Virus record (IMG/VR): IMGVR_UViG_3300031344_000002
Coordinates: 1 to 64,000 of that record
Direction: 5' to 3' (one strand)
DNA: 64,000 nucleotides
From: a virus
How positions within the stretch are numbered: position 1 is the first letter of the stretch; every line of letters starts with the position of its first letter. The notes beneath the pieces were generated by a model, which was given only the letters and a program-made list of their open reading frames with translations, had not been told where the DNA came from and ran no database searches. Positions 1 through 8,233 of this stretch are shown one piece after another. The position numbers and the translations under genes were made by a program.

Positions 1-1
1 A

Positions 2-895
2 CAAACAAATTCAATTGATTCTTCACAATATAAATGGTTTGTTAATGTTTTAAATTTTATTAGTAGTAATAATAATGATATAAACCAAAAAGCAGAATTA
101 ATTAAATTTTTTCAAAATAATTTTTTAGGCTTGGATTATGGTGATTTTAATAGTAATGAAGAATTAATTAATTGGTGGCTTTCACCTGAACAACAAGAAT
201 TTATAAAAGGTGAATTAAATTCACAAGAAGGTCAAATAAATGAAATAAACATTATTAATCCTAAATATACACATTTTGCAGTAATGAAAGACAATAATGA
301 TATTGTAAATGGTTGGGATTATAGAGATATTGAACCAGTAGAACTTCGTAACTTTAAGAAAGATTATTTTTTTAATGATATTACTAATATGGGAATTGAC
401 CCACATTCAGTCAATATTGTTACTGCTAATTATTTAAAAAGTTCTGGGATTAATCCTTTTGATACTAATAATTGGAAACGAGATGCTAATGTAAATGAAA
501 ATATTAATGAAAATCAAGAAGGTTTTAAACGTTTGATTGTTTTTTCAATTTATGACAAGAATAATGATTATCTTGGTGATTTAGACCCGATGGATGAAGA
601 AAATAATTATCATATTCAAATGAAATCTGATGTAATGGCAACACCTGAATTTCAAAAATTTGCAAAAGAAAAAAATATTACACCAGAACAAATTGGTAAA
701 ATATCGAAAGATTATGAATATACAATGGATGGTAATCCTTTAAGTACTGAATATTATGCCCCTAGTGAATCAGAAGAATTATATGATGAAAAAACTAAAA
801 CATTTTATAATAATAGTGGTCAGCAAATGCGTGACTCATCAGAATACGACAGCAGTGGAGAAGGTTATACACCATTTGGTGATGAAGGTTATTAA
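2..895 (+). CDS. Hypothetical protein, 5' end outside window
   Basis: The reading frame is open from base 2, so the gene starts before the window; the TTG at 131 is only an internal codon. About 297 residues are visible. The C-terminal third is rich in Asp, Glu, Ser and Tyr and ends in a Gly-Glu-Gly-Tyr / Gly-Asp-Glu-Gly-Tyr stretch. I recognise no domain. It is followed at once by a perfect hairpin and faces a minus-strand gene, so it is the last gene of its transcript. A virion or virion-associated protein is possible from the acidic composition, which resembles the proteins at 47877-51806, but that is a guess. Confidence 0.75.
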   Translation, partial: QTNSIDSSQYKWFVNVLNFISSNNNDINQKAELIKFFQNNFLGLDYGDFNSNEELINWWLSPEQQEFIKGELNSQEGQINEINIINPKYTHFAVMKDNNDIVNGWDYRDIEPVELRNFKKDYFFNDITNMGIDPHSVNIVTANYLKSSGINPFDTNNWKRDANVNENINENQEGFKRLIVFSIYDKNNDYLGDLDPMDEENNYHIQMKSDVMATPEFQKFAKEKNITPEQIGKISKDYEYTMDGNPLSTEYYAPSESEELYDEKTKTFYNNSGQQMRDSSEYDSSGEGYTPFGDEGY

Positions 896-897
896 TA

Positions 898-925
898 AAT
901 AAGGGAGGTTAACCTCCCTTATTTA
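898..925. terminator. Bidirectional terminator hairpin
   Basis: A perfect palindrome (AAATAAGGGAGGTT then its complement) flanked by A and T runs lies between two convergent genes. It can work on both strands. The last codons and stop of the minus-strand gene lie inside it. Confidence 0.85.
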
Positions 926-1163
926 TTTTTTTAAAGTGTTTATTTTTTATTTTTTCAAGTTCTTCACAAAGTTTTTTATGTTGTTCTTTTGATTGAATAC
1001 CTAAATCATCACCATATTCTGAAAATATTGAAAATGTGAATAATATATATTCTTTTTCTTTATCTGATAAATAAATTCCCTTTTTTGAAAATTGATATAA
1101 TGCCAAAGCAAGTAATAGAATTATTACTATTAAGAATCCTATTAATATGTATAATATTGTCAT
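909..1163 (-). CDS. Small single-pass membrane protein
   Basis: 84 residues. Residues 2-25 form one strongly hydrophobic helix (Ile/Leu/Val rich), followed by a charged, Lys/Glu-rich cytoplasmic or periplasmic tail that looks helical. There is no lipobox. Its stop codon sits inside the shared terminator hairpin. It lies just downstream of thyA on the same strand, 12 bases away, so it is probably co-transcribed. I do not recognise a family. An inner-membrane spanin or superinfection-exclusion peptide would fit the topology, but nothing in the sequence singles one out. Confidence 0.7.
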   Translation of the reverse strand: MTILYILIGFLIVIILLLALALYQFSKKGIYLSDKEKEYILFTFSIFSEYGDDLGIQSKEQHKKLCEELEKIKNKHFKKINKGG

Positions 1164-1175
1164 TCAATATTCTTA

Positions 1176-2243
1176 TTATTTTTTTAATCCTGTAAATAAT
1201 TCTGCTTTAATTGTTGGATGACATTCATAATTAGTCAATTCAAAATCATCAATTGTTAAATTAAGAATATCATCAAGAGAATTTAATTCTTTCTTTATGT
1301 TCATTTGTGGTAAATCATATGGTTTTCTACTTAATTGTTCTTTAACCATTGGAATGTGATTCACATATATATGAGTATCACCACCAATCCAATTTGCAAT
1401 TCCGGGAATCATATTACATGCTTTAGCAAATATTATAAGTAATAATGACATAGAAGTAATGTTAAAAGGACAGCCAAGTGCTGTATCAACACTTCTTTGA
1501 TACATATTTAAATCGAGATAAAATTTAGGAATATTTGTATCGTTTAAATCCTGTAACCATTGTTCATCAGTGTCCCAATTCAATTTAAATTCGTCATAAG
1601 TCTGACCCTCATAATTTGCATAAATTTTAATTCTTTCTTTTAATGATAATGGTCTTACAATAAATTGATAAAGTAAATGACATGGTGCGAGAGCCATATC
1701 TTCAAAATCAGCAGCATTCCAAGCATTAATAATATGATAACGACTATATGGATTTGTTTTAAGACCATCTAATACATTTTTTACTTGGTCAACACCATTT
1801 TGATTACGCCATTGATAACCATAAACTTTACCTAAATCACCATAATTATAATCACCAATAACACAACCTTCTCCATTTTTTATTATTTCAATGAATTCTT
1901 CAATTGTTGGAATTATCGTCTCTTTTAATCCAAGAGGGGGATTATTTTTATTATATTCTTCAGCTTTCTTTAAATACCATCTATAAGCATCAGAATTCCA
2001 GATATTTACATTATTATCGACAAGATATTTTACGTTTGTATCTCCACGTAAAAACCATAAAAGTTCATGTACAATACCTTTCCAATACATTTTTTTTGTT
2101 GTAAGTAATGGAAATCCTTCTTGTAAATCCATTCTAATTACCGCATGAGATATACCAATTGTATTTGGCATATTTGCTCTACCACTTTCTTTCTCGACAC
2201 CATTAGCGAGAATATCTTCAAGTAAGTTTAAATATTCTTCCAT
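1176..2243 (-). CDS. thyA: Thymidylate synthase (ThyA type)
   Basis: 355 residues. It converts dUMP to dTMP using methylene-tetrahydrofolate, supplying thymidine to an AT-rich genome. The substrate loop Ser-Gly-Arg-Ala is near residue 20, the catalytic cysteine is in Ala-Leu-Ala-Pro-Cys-His (Cys188), and the Gln-Arg-Ser-Val-Asp and Gly-Cys-Pro-Phe-Asn blocks that bind the nucleotide follow at about 255-270. It is longer than the 264-residue E. coli enzyme because of an insertion around residues 85-125, as in several long ThyA forms. It heads a leftward run with the small membrane protein. All active-site blocks are present, so it is expected to be active. Confidence 0.97.
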   Translation of the reverse strand: MEEYLNLLEDILANGVEKESGRANMPNTIGISHAVIRMDLQEGFPLLTTKKMYWKGIVHELLWFLRGDTNVKYLVDNNVNIWNSDAYRWYLKKAEEYNKNNPPLGLKETIIPTIEEFIEIIKNGEGCVIGDYNYGDLGKVYGYQWRNQNGVDQVKNVLDGLKTNPYSRYHIINAWNAADFEDMALAPCHLLYQFIVRPLSLKERIKIYANYEGQTYDEFKLNWDTDEQWLQDLNDTNIPKFYLDLNMYQRSVDTALGCPFNITSMSLLLIIFAKACNMIPGIANWIGGDTHIYVNHIPMVKEQLSRKPYDLPQMNIKKELNSLDDILNLTIDDFELTNYECHPTIKAELFTGLKK

Positions 2244-2254
2244 AATTAATTATT

Positions 2255-2527
2255 TTATAATAATTTACCAAATGCATCATCATTATTAATTTTCATTTTT
2301 CCTTCAGCAATTAATTGTTGTTTTGCTTTATCAAGAACCATACAACAAATATTTCCTTTATTTTCATTATGATATTTAATAAATTCCTTATGAATTTCAG
2401 TTGTAGTTAAAGCAATTATTTCTCTTGCTTCTTTACGATATTGTATAGCAATTTCATTATTAATTACTTTTCTACATTCTTTAATTAGTATTGTTTTTTC
2501 TAAATCCTTAATTAATTTTAGACTCAT
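2255..2527 (-). CDS. Hypothetical protein, helical
   Basis: 90 residues, predicted mostly alpha-helical, with a Lys/Glu-rich N-terminal half and two cysteines near residue 61 (Cys-Cys-Met). It lies 11 bases upstream of thyA on the same strand and is probably in the same transcript. I recognise no family. Confidence 0.65.
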   Translation of the reverse strand: MSLKLIKDLEKTILIKECRKVINNEIAIQYRKEAREIIALTTTEIHKEFIKYHNENKGNICCMVLDKAKQQLIAEGKMKINNDDAFGKLL

Positions 2528-2553
2528 AATTTTAAGTTTTTCTATATTAGTAA

Positions 2554-2868
2554 TTATGGATGTCCTTCATCTTTATATATTCCACAAACACAAGGCATAT
2601 CAAATTCAATTTCATTATTTTTCATAACAAAATTAATTGAACTTGTTTTATGATAAGGATTTTTAAGAACTTTTATGTTTTTGTATTTAAACATGACATC
2701 AGTTTCAAATTTAGGATTTTCTAACATTTTTAACCATTCAAATAATTCTGGTGAAGTTACAATTAATTTTAATTCATCTTTATTCTTTTCAAGAAATAAA
2801 TTTAATTTATCAACATTATTTTTATTTCTTTTATAAAATTTTAATTCGTGTATTTGATTATCATTCAT
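2554..2868 (-). CDS. Hypothetical protein
   Basis: 104 residues. The N-terminal half is charged and helical. The C-terminal end carries Cys-Val-Cys-Gly, a small possible metal-binding knuckle. It lies between the CRISPR-like array and the genes leading to thyA on the same strand. Its start codon is 33 bases from the first repeat of the array, which leaves little room for a promoter and suggests read-through from upstream. Function unknown. Confidence 0.65.
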   Translation of the reverse strand: MNDNQIHELKFYKRNKNNVDKLNLFLEKNKDELKLIVTSPELFEWLKMLENPKFETDVMFKYKNIKVLKNPYHKTSSINFVMKNNEIEFDMPCVCGIYKDEGHP

Positions 2869-2901
2869 ATAATTGAATTGTTAATAATATTATTTCTTTT
2901 G

Positions 2902-3269
2902 GGTGTTAAACCCTTCCAATTTAGATTAGTTTCCACCCACCACTAGTTGATATTGTTACAAAACCTTGGTGTTAAACCCTTCCAATTTAGGTTGGTTTCC
3001 ACCCCATTTCAATTCCTGCCTCTACAATTGCACGGTGTTAAACCCTTCCAATTTAGATTAGTTTCCACCATCTTCAATGTTTCCTACCTCATGTTTATTG
3101 GGTGTTAAACCCTTCCAATTTAGATTAGTTTCCACCATAATCACCAATTTTTGAGCTATACAGATGCGGTGTTAAACCCTTCCAATTTAGATTAGTTTCC
3201 ACCCCTGAAGGAGAATATTTGAAGGGATTGGTTGGTGTTAAACCCTTCCAATTTAGATTAGTTTCCACC
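2902..3269. CRISPR. CRISPR-like array, 6 repeats and 5 spacers
   Basis: Six copies of a 36-base repeat start at 2902, 2968, 3034, 3101, 3168 and 3234. Five are identical and the second has two A-to-G changes. The five spacers are 30, 30, 31, 31 and 30 bases, all different, and visibly richer in G+C than the phage background. The repeat begins GGTGTTAAACCC and ends GTTTCCACC; the ends GGTG..AAAC and GTTT..CACC can pair, as in many CRISPR repeats. I see no cas gene in the window and no spacer match within it. Each spacer has at least one open frame across its length, as expected if protospacers lie in genes. Direction of transcription is unclear. The 2869-2901 flank is a short AT-rich stretch and the other flank is coding sequence. 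Confidence 0.85.
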
Positions 3270-3625
3270 CAATCTTGAATGAAATCCCTGATTTGCTCGT
3301 AGTTAAGACCAAATCTTACTTCAAAAATTTGCCAAATAAGTGAATATTTTACCCAAAGTCTGCCATTTTTCCAATCCTGCTGAAATAACCAACAATTATT
3401 ATTAGAATCTGGATGATATAAACCATCTAATTTATAATAAGTTATTTCTTTTTCACCAGTAATTTTAGCTACAGTGTTATTAAACATTTCAAATAAGAAA
3501 TCTGACATTGCTTTAGATTTATCATCCTTATTTACAATGGGTTTAAATTTGATTAATTCAAAAGTAGAATTATCTTTATCAATTTCAAACCCATCAGGTA
3601 CGTTAATCTTTATTTCTTTTTCCAT
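3270..3625 (-). CDS. Hypothetical protein whose frame runs into the CRISPR-like array
   Basis: The open frame actually continues to 3125, through two repeats and two spacers, adding about 48 residues. The 3270-3625 part is non-repetitive: it starts with a Lys/Glu-rich beta region (Glu-Ile-Lys-Ile-Asn-Val-Pro), has a Trp-rich middle and ends in a helix (Tyr-Glu-Gln-Ile-Arg-Asp-Phe-Ile-Gln-Asp-Trp). The first repeat then reads Val-Glu-Thr-Asn-Leu-Asn-Trp-Lys-Gly-Leu-Thr-Pro without a break, which looks like a natural C-terminus. So the gene may end inside the repeat or have been truncated by the array. No function recognised. Confidence 0.7.
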
Positions 3626-3707
3626 ATTAATAATTTATTTAAAAGTTAATTTTATTTGTTTTTTATTTTATTATTTCAATTAAACTAAAATAATCGGTTT
3701 TCATAAT

Positions 3708-4085
3708 TTATCTATTATCTCCACTTCCATGTATTGTGCCTTGTTCATATCTTGATTTTAATTTTTCAATATTATATGCAGCAACATCTTCTAATTCAAT
3801 TCCCAGACTATCACACATTGAAGAGATATACCAAAGAACATCTGATAGCTCACTTTTTATTGCTTCTACATGTTCTTGAGTAATTATTCCACCATTATCT
3901 CTAATAATTTTCTTTATTTTACCTTGAACCTCACCTGCTTCACCTAATCCAAGACCATCATAAACAATAGATAATAATATTTTAACATCAATTGGTGTAT
4001 TGGGATGTTTTTCTAAAAATTTATCTAACGATATTTTAAAAAAATTTGCTTTTTTTTGATATTCTTTAAAAGTTGTTATTATCAT
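3708..4085 (-). CDS. MazG-like nucleotide pyrophosphohydrolase
   Basis: 125 residues. The MazG/all-alpha NTP pyrophosphatase signature is present: Glu49-Ala-Gly-Glu52 in the first metal-binding helix and Glu79-Leu-Ser-Asp82 in the second. The family hydrolyses (d)NTPs to monophosphates; phage members are proposed to adjust nucleotide or (p)ppGpp pools during infection. It overlaps the upstream gene by 20 bases and is the last of a tightly packed run of small genes (5018 to 3708), consistent with translational coupling. Exact substrate cannot be read from sequence. Confidence 0.88.
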   Translation of the reverse strand: MIITTFKEYQKKANFFKISLDKFLEKHPNTPIDVKILLSIVYDGLGLGEAGEVQGKIKKIIRDNGGIITQEHVEAIKSELSDVLWYISSMCDSLGIELEDVAAYNIEKLKSRYEQGTIHGSGDNR

Positions 4086-4380
4086 TACTCATTTTTTTAA
4101 GTATTCCTATTGTATTAATAATTTCTTGTTCCCCTTTATTTTGAACTGCTTCTATTTCGGCACTATAATCCTTTACTAATTTTTCATTAATTTCTCTAAT
4201 TTCTTTAATTTTATTTAATGCAAAACGTGCTTGAGAACCATATTCATCCAAATCAATGGATGAAATATTACCTCTTGATTCAGAATAATTTGTTTTGTCA
4301 TAGTTTTTTTTATTAGCATAAAATTCTAATGCTATTTTAAGCAATTCAATTAAATTTTCATAATCTTGAGTACTATTCAT
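4066..4380 (-). CDS. Hypothetical helical protein
   Basis: 104 residues, strongly charged and predicted almost entirely helical, with a coiled-coil-like stretch around residues 55-95. It overlaps the MazG-like gene by 20 bases and the upstream gene by 8 bases, so the three are probably translated in a coupled manner. No domain recognised. Confidence 0.65.
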   Translation of the reverse strand: MNSTQDYENLIELLKIALEFYANKKNYDKTNYSESRGNISSIDLDEYGSQARFALNKIKEIREINEKLVKDYSAEIEAVQNKGEQEIINTIGILKKMSNDNNNF

Positions 4381-4687
4381 TATCTTCTTCTAATTTATTG
4401 TTTTCAACAATTTGTTTCAAATCTTTAACTATCAATTGTTTTATTTTATTTATTATGTTTTGATTAATTGAATGATATCCAGTAATACAACTATCACCAA
4501 TTCTTATTTCTTTGCCAACACCATAATAATCTTCATAACTTTTATCTAAATATGGAATTCTAGTTCTAAAAACAATTTCAATTGAATTATTGGATAATAG
4601 TTTAATTAAATCATTAAAATCGTTAATATATTCATCTTTATCATAAAAGACATTATTATGAAATATATTATTCGTTATTTTTGTCAT
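4373..4687 (-). CDS. Hypothetical protein
   Basis: 104 residues, with a mixed alpha/beta N-terminal part and a helical tail containing Asp-Leu-Lys-Gln-Ile-Val-Glu. The same seven residues occur near the C-terminus of the neighbouring KTSC protein, so the tails of the two genes are related by duplication or share a partner. It overlaps both neighbours by 8-20 bases. No function recognised. Confidence 0.65.
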   Translation of the reverse strand: MTKITNNIFHNNVFYDKDEYINDFNDLIKLLSNNSIEIVFRTRIPYLDKSYEDYYGVGKEIRIGDSCITGYHSINQNIINKIKQLIVKDLKQIVENNKLEEDNE

Positions 4688-5018
4688 TTAATTGTGTATT
4701 TATTTTATCTTCAACAATTTGTTTCAAATCTTTAACTTCATTAGGATATAATGTAAATTCCTTACGAACTGAATGTGCTTTATTGTTATTTATTTTTTGA
4801 TGAAAATATTTGCCTTGAGATTCAGCTTTTTCGAATTCATCATATTTTTCAAAACTGATATTGCTATAAGAATATGTATGTCCTCTACTAAATGCAATAT
4901 AAAGTCTTTCATTTTTAGGAAAGTATGTGATTTTTAATATATTATCAGAATTAAAAACCGCTTCAATATAACCAATTGTATTATCTTTATCTTGAAATTC
5001 TTTTCGTTCTATAAGCAT
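4668..5018 (-). CDS. KTSC-domain protein
   Basis: 116 residues. Residues about 35-78 match the KTSC domain pattern: an aromatic beta strand with Arg-Gly-His-Thr-Tyr-Ser-Tyr, then Phe-Glu-Lys-Tyr and Ala-Glu-Ser-Gln-Gly-Lys-Tyr-Phe. KTSC is a small fold found alone or fused to nucleic-acid enzymes in phages and bacteria; its role is not settled. The C-terminal tail shares Asp-Leu-Lys-Gln-Ile-Val-Glu with the next gene. It is the first gene of the run that ends with the MazG-like protein. Confidence 0.75.
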   Translation of the reverse strand: MLIERKEFQDKDNTIGYIEAVFNSDNILKITYFPKNERLYIAFSRGHTYSYSNISFEKYDEFEKAESQGKYFHQKINNNKAHSVRKEFTLYPNEVKDLKQIVEDKINTQLNDKNNE

Positions 5019-5073
5019 TATTCATATTTTATGTATGCAAATGTAATTAATTAAATATTAAAAAGCAAGAGTA

Positions 5074-5283
5074 TTATAATTTTTTAAAACCGACATCTAA
5101 ATCAAATTCTTTTATTTCTTGTTTAATTATATCTATCCCATCACAATCATTTACATATTTTGAATCTAAATTTTTTAGAATAATTTTACATGCGTCATCA
5201 ATATTTGATGCAACACAAATTTTATCATCATAAAATCCGATATGATACAAGCAAAATTCTCTAAAAACATATAATTTATTCAT
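5074..5283 (-). CDS. Small hypothetical protein
   Basis: 69 residues, mixed alpha/beta, with Cys12 and a Tyr-His-Ile-Gly-Phe-Tyr-Asp strand. It is acidic in the C-terminal half. It sits alone between the ribbon-helix-helix gene and the KTSC gene with about 55-base gaps on each side. No family recognised. Confidence 0.6.
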   Translation of the reverse strand: MNKLYVFREFCLYHIGFYDDKICVASNIDDACKIILKNLDSKYVNDCDGIDIIKQEIKEFDLDVGFKKL

Positions 5284-5337
5284 AATTTTTTATTTTTCAT
5301 TAATCATATTTTAGAATCATCATTTATTTTAGAGTTA

Positions 5338-5487
5338 TCATTTATTTGTAAAATTTCTTTCATCATTTATATCTTTTTCAAGCAAAATTCTTATTCTTTT
5401 TGAAAGAGAATAACCATTTTTTTTACAATGTACTCTAAATTTTTCAATTAAAGAAATATCAATTCTAACATTTAACATTTTTTCCAT
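5338..5487 (-). CDS. Ribbon-helix-helix DNA-binding protein
   Basis: The frame is open from 5550 (70 residues), but the ATG ending at 5487 gives a 49-residue protein that starts just before the fold. It reads Met-Leu-Asn-Val-Arg-Ile-Asp-Ile (the DNA-contacting strand), then two helices with Gly-Tyr-Ser-Leu-Ser between them, as in Arc/MetJ and CopG-type repressors. Upstream residues of the longer version are hydrophobic and unlike the fold, so I prefer the shorter start. It lies head-to-head with the virion gene at 5571 and could regulate either direction; that is inference. Confidence 0.7.
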   Translation of the reverse strand: MEKMLNVRIDISLIEKFRVHCKKNGYSLSKRIRILLEKDINDERNFTNK

Positions 5488-5550
5488 ATTGTATATTATT
5501 TGCTTTACGTAAATACTTACAAATGTATTAAAAGTATATATAAATTGCAA

Positions 5551-5558
5551 GTATTTAT
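5551..5558 (+). promoter_or_regulatory. Putative late promoter GTATTTAT
   Basis: One of the recurring GTATTTAT octamers. It ends 12 bases before the ATG at 5571 and faces that gene, with the divergent repressor gene behind it. Confidence 0.55.
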
Positions 5559-5570
5559 CTAAAAAAGATT

Positions 5571-6335
5571 ATGTCACTTCCAAAAAAAGCTAAATTAACT
5601 ATTGATACTAACCCACCAAAAATAGGTACTAACTATCTCGAATATGGTATGGATAGAATTGCTGATTTAATGAAAGCAACAAATACTGAAACTAAATATC
5701 TTCCAAGAACTATTTTACTTGAAAATTTAGACCAAGCACTTTTTGATTATGTTAATCAATATGGCATGAAAGCAGTTATCGATAATAAAGAAGTGCCAAC
5801 ATTTTATCTTGACAATGACCGTTGGGGTGAATTTAGTAAAACTTGGAGATTTATGGATGGAGACCACAATGTTCCAACTCCATATATTACTGTAAGACGT
5901 ATCGATAAACAAGCTGGTACAAGACTTGGAACGATGTATCGTATTCCACAGCCACGTAAATTCAGATATATGAATGTTCCTATATTAGATGAAGGTGCGG
6001 TAATTTATTTACAATTTAAAATGCCAGAACCAGTTAATGTTGATATGATTTATGAAGTGGCATTATTTACCAAATATCGTGTTGATGTTAATTTATATGA
6101 TGAACAAGTATTAAAAAACTTTGCTTCACGTCAAGAATATCTTACAATTAATGGAAATCCAATGCCATTATTATTTGAAGGATTTGCTGAATCAAATCCT
6201 ATTGAAAATATTGATGGTGATAGATTTTTTGTTAGTAAATATGCTTTAAAAATCTTAGGATTTATTCAAGACGAAAAAGAATTTCAAATTGTTAAAACTC
6301 TTAGAAAACCAGTTATTGGTTATTCTGCTGTGTAA
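5571..6335 (+). CDS. Probable neck / tail-completion protein
   Basis: 254 residues, mixed beta with conserved-looking blocks such as Val-Ala-Leu-Phe-Thr-Lys-Tyr-Arg and Asp-Arg-Phe-Phe-Val-Ser-Lys-Tyr, and Lys-Ile-Leu-Gly-Phe-Ile-Gln-Asp near the C-terminus. This pattern resembles proximal tail or neck proteins of T4-like phages (tail sheath stabiliser or terminator class), but I hold this loosely. It is a single-gene transcript with its own late-type motif and overlaps the convergent gene at 6320 by 16 bases. A structural role is well supported by promoter type and location; the exact position in the virion is not. Confidence 0.6.
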   Translation: MSLPKKAKLTIDTNPPKIGTNYLEYGMDRIADLMKATNTETKYLPRTILLENLDQALFDYVNQYGMKAVIDNKEVPTFYLDNDRWGEFSKTWRFMDGDHNVPTPYITVRRIDKQAGTRLGTMYRIPQPRKFRYMNVPILDEGAVIYLQFKMPEPVNVDMIYEVALFTKYRVDVNLYDEQVLKNFASRQEYLTINGNPMPLLFEGFAESNPIENIDGDRFFVSKYALKILGFIQDEKEFQIVKTLRKPVIGYSAV

Positions 6336-7099
6336 GTACCATTAGTAGAATCGAATGCATTTCCTGTTGGATAATTTTGTTTCATATTATTAAAATCAGA
6401 TAATGCATTATTTATCTTACTTGCATATGAAGAACCATATAACTCAACTGCATTAATATTTGGTGGATATGCTAATGTTAAACTCCAAGTCATTGTAGTT
6501 AAATTTAATGCTGCTTTAAAATATAACTTTTCTGGTGTTTTAAGTGCTTGATTATCTAAATTATAAAATAATTGAATTACACCATATTTTGCATTAAAAA
6601 AACTAAATTTAACATATCCTGTAGTATGTAAATTAATATATGATTGCGGTATATACCAATAACTAAATTGATTTGAATGATTAGTAATATCGAGAACATA
6701 ATTTGCTGTATTACCATTTCCAAGAATTTTTGTTAAATAAGTGGTAAATATTTTAGTTTGAGTATTTGTATCATATGTATCATAAAAATCTAAAATAAAA
6801 AAACTATTGCGAATTGTATCTCGATTAAAATCTATTTCATCTTGTGTAAATCCTGCATTTCTAAATAAACTATTATTGGTATTATTTACTACAAAATAAA
6901 ATGATAAATTATTTTGAACCGAATTTTTAAATCTACGCACTTCGGTGTCATTTACAGGATTAATAAGTTCATCTTCAGTATCAATTGTTGAATTATCTAT
7001 TTCTTGCTGATATCCAGTTAAACCCACATTTGAACCCAAACTGAATTTTAAATTCAAATCAAGATTATTAAATTTTAATGTTTCTTTAATTACTGACAT
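6320..7099 (-). CDS. Putative tail/baseplate structural protein
   Basis: 259 residues, rich in Asn, Thr, Tyr and Phe with alternating hydrophobic residues, typical of beta-rich phage tail appendage proteins. No transmembrane helix or signal peptide. It overlaps the upstream gene at 7090 by 10 bases, so the two are translated from one message that starts at the late-type motif near 8226. I recognise no named family. Receptor-binding, fibre or baseplate-attachment roles are all possible. Confidence 0.6.
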   Translation of the reverse strand: MSVIKETLKFNNLDLNLKFSLGSNVGLTGYQQEIDNSTIDTEDELINPVNDTEVRRFKNSVQNNLSFYFVVNNTNNSLFRNAGFTQDEIDFNRDTIRNSFFILDFYDTYDTNTQTKIFTTYLTKILGNGNTANYVLDITNHSNQFSYWYIPQSYINLHTTGYVKFSFFNAKYGVIQLFYNLDNQALKTPEKLYFKAALNLTTMTWSLTLAYPPNINAVELYGSSYASKINNALSDFNNMKQNYPTGNAFDSTNGTYTAE

Positions 7100-8220
7100 G
7101 GTGCTCCTATATTACTTAAATTTGTCGTTGGTATTATATTCAAACTACTTGCATTTTGACTGAACCATATTTTATTAAATCTTGTTTTTGTGTTTAGTTC
7201 GGTCATATCAGGAACTATTGATAAAATAATTTTTGAAAATAAATACCTTCTTTCATTTACAAATGGATAATCAACACCAATTCCTGTTAATGGGTCTACA
7301 TATCCTTGTGGTAAAATATCACGCCAGACAAGATTACCATTATTATCAATTGGTGTAGCATAATCAGGTATTGTTGTTATAATATCATATGAAGTACTAC
7401 CAGTATTAGCACTATCAAGTTCATTAGAAAAATATCTTAAAGTAAATGGAATAAATGGATTATATTTCCAATGAAGTGTACCTGTCTCTAAACATGTTGT
7501 TGAAATATAATATGTTTGTCCCGATTCTTGTGTTTGAAGAAATTCAGTTTTATTATAATTTATTAAATCACCATATACTGTATCTCCAACAATTAATGGT
7601 GTTGTATTTAATAATGTTTGAACAGGTACTATACCAGTATCCCAATAAGTATATTTAAGAACTTCTGTTGAACTTGGAATATATTTAGCATATAGAAATA
7701 GTTCGGTTATTGGAAACTTAAATGCATCAAAATATGTTGAAACATTAAAATCTTTTTTAAAGTTAAATGCATAAGTTTGTTCACCATATATATTATTAGA
7801 AAAACCTGCTGAAAATAATTCAAAATCATCTGGAGTTGCAATTACATCAAAATATCTTGCAAAAATAGATGAAGAAAGTTGTGCATGTTTCATTGATGGT
7901 TTAACTAAATAAAATTCAAATGAATTTTTTATTGTTTTAGAATTACCGCTAAATATTGGGGTCATAAAATCTTTAAATTTGGAATAATTATTTATTAATC
8001 CATTTAATAATGACATATATTCAATTCTTCCATAAATTCTATATATTGTATTTTCTTCTCTTTCCAAATTAAAAACATCTGTTTCATTAACATCATCATT
8101 AACATCATATCCTGTAAGTTCTGATGTATGGTTAAACAATTCAATTTTATCATAAGTATCTACATTGACAGAATTAGTATTTTTCTGACTACCGAGCAAT
8201 ATTTGAATTTTTTTGTCCAT
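7090..8220 (-). CDS. Putative tail/baseplate structural protein
   Basis: 376 residues, Tyr/Asn/Thr-rich and probably beta-rich. Its N-terminus (Met-Asp-Lys-Lys-Ile-Gln-Ile-Leu-Leu-Gly) resembles that of the 775-residue protein at 8786-11113 (Met-Asn-Lys-Ser-Gln-Arg-Ile-Phe-Leu-Gly), hinting at a shared attachment site in the virion. A late-type motif lies only 5 bases before the ATG, so the message would be nearly leaderless. No enzymatic motif seen. Confidence 0.6.
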   Translation of the reverse strand: MDKKIQILLGSQKNTNSVNVDTYDKIELFNHTSELTGYDVNDDVNETDVFNLEREENTIYRIYGRIEYMSLLNGLINNYSKFKDFMTPIFSGNSKTIKNSFEFYLVKPSMKHAQLSSSIFARYFDVIATPDDFELFSAGFSNNIYGEQTYAFNFKKDFNVSTYFDAFKFPITELFLYAKYIPSSTEVLKYTYWDTGIVPVQTLLNTTPLIVGDTVYGDLINYNKTEFLQTQESGQTYYISTTCLETGTLHWKYNPFIPFTLRYFSNELDSANTGSTSYDIITTIPDYATPIDNNGNLVWRDILPQGYVDPLTGIGVDYPFVNERRYLFSKIILSIVPDMTELNTKTRFNKIWFSQNASSLNIIPTTNLSNIGAPCQ

Positions 8221-8225
8221 TTATT

Positions 8226-8233
8226 ATAAATAC
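8226..8233 (-). promoter_or_regulatory. Putative late promoter GTATTTAT
   Basis: GTATTTAT on the minus strand, 5 bases upstream of the ATG of the 376-residue structural gene. This is the closest spacing seen and implies a nearly leaderless transcript if the octamer is the -10 element. Confidence 0.5.

Noticed and set aside
131-895. TTG at 131 as the start of the first gene
   Set aside because: The frame is open back to base 2 with similar composition, so the gene more likely begins outside the window.
2902-3269. Simple tandem repeat or iteron origin instead of CRISPR
   Set aside because: The intervening sequences are unrelated to each other and nearly constant in length (30-31), with repeats almost identical, which fits CRISPR better. 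It is not fully excluded because of the in-frame reading into the gene.
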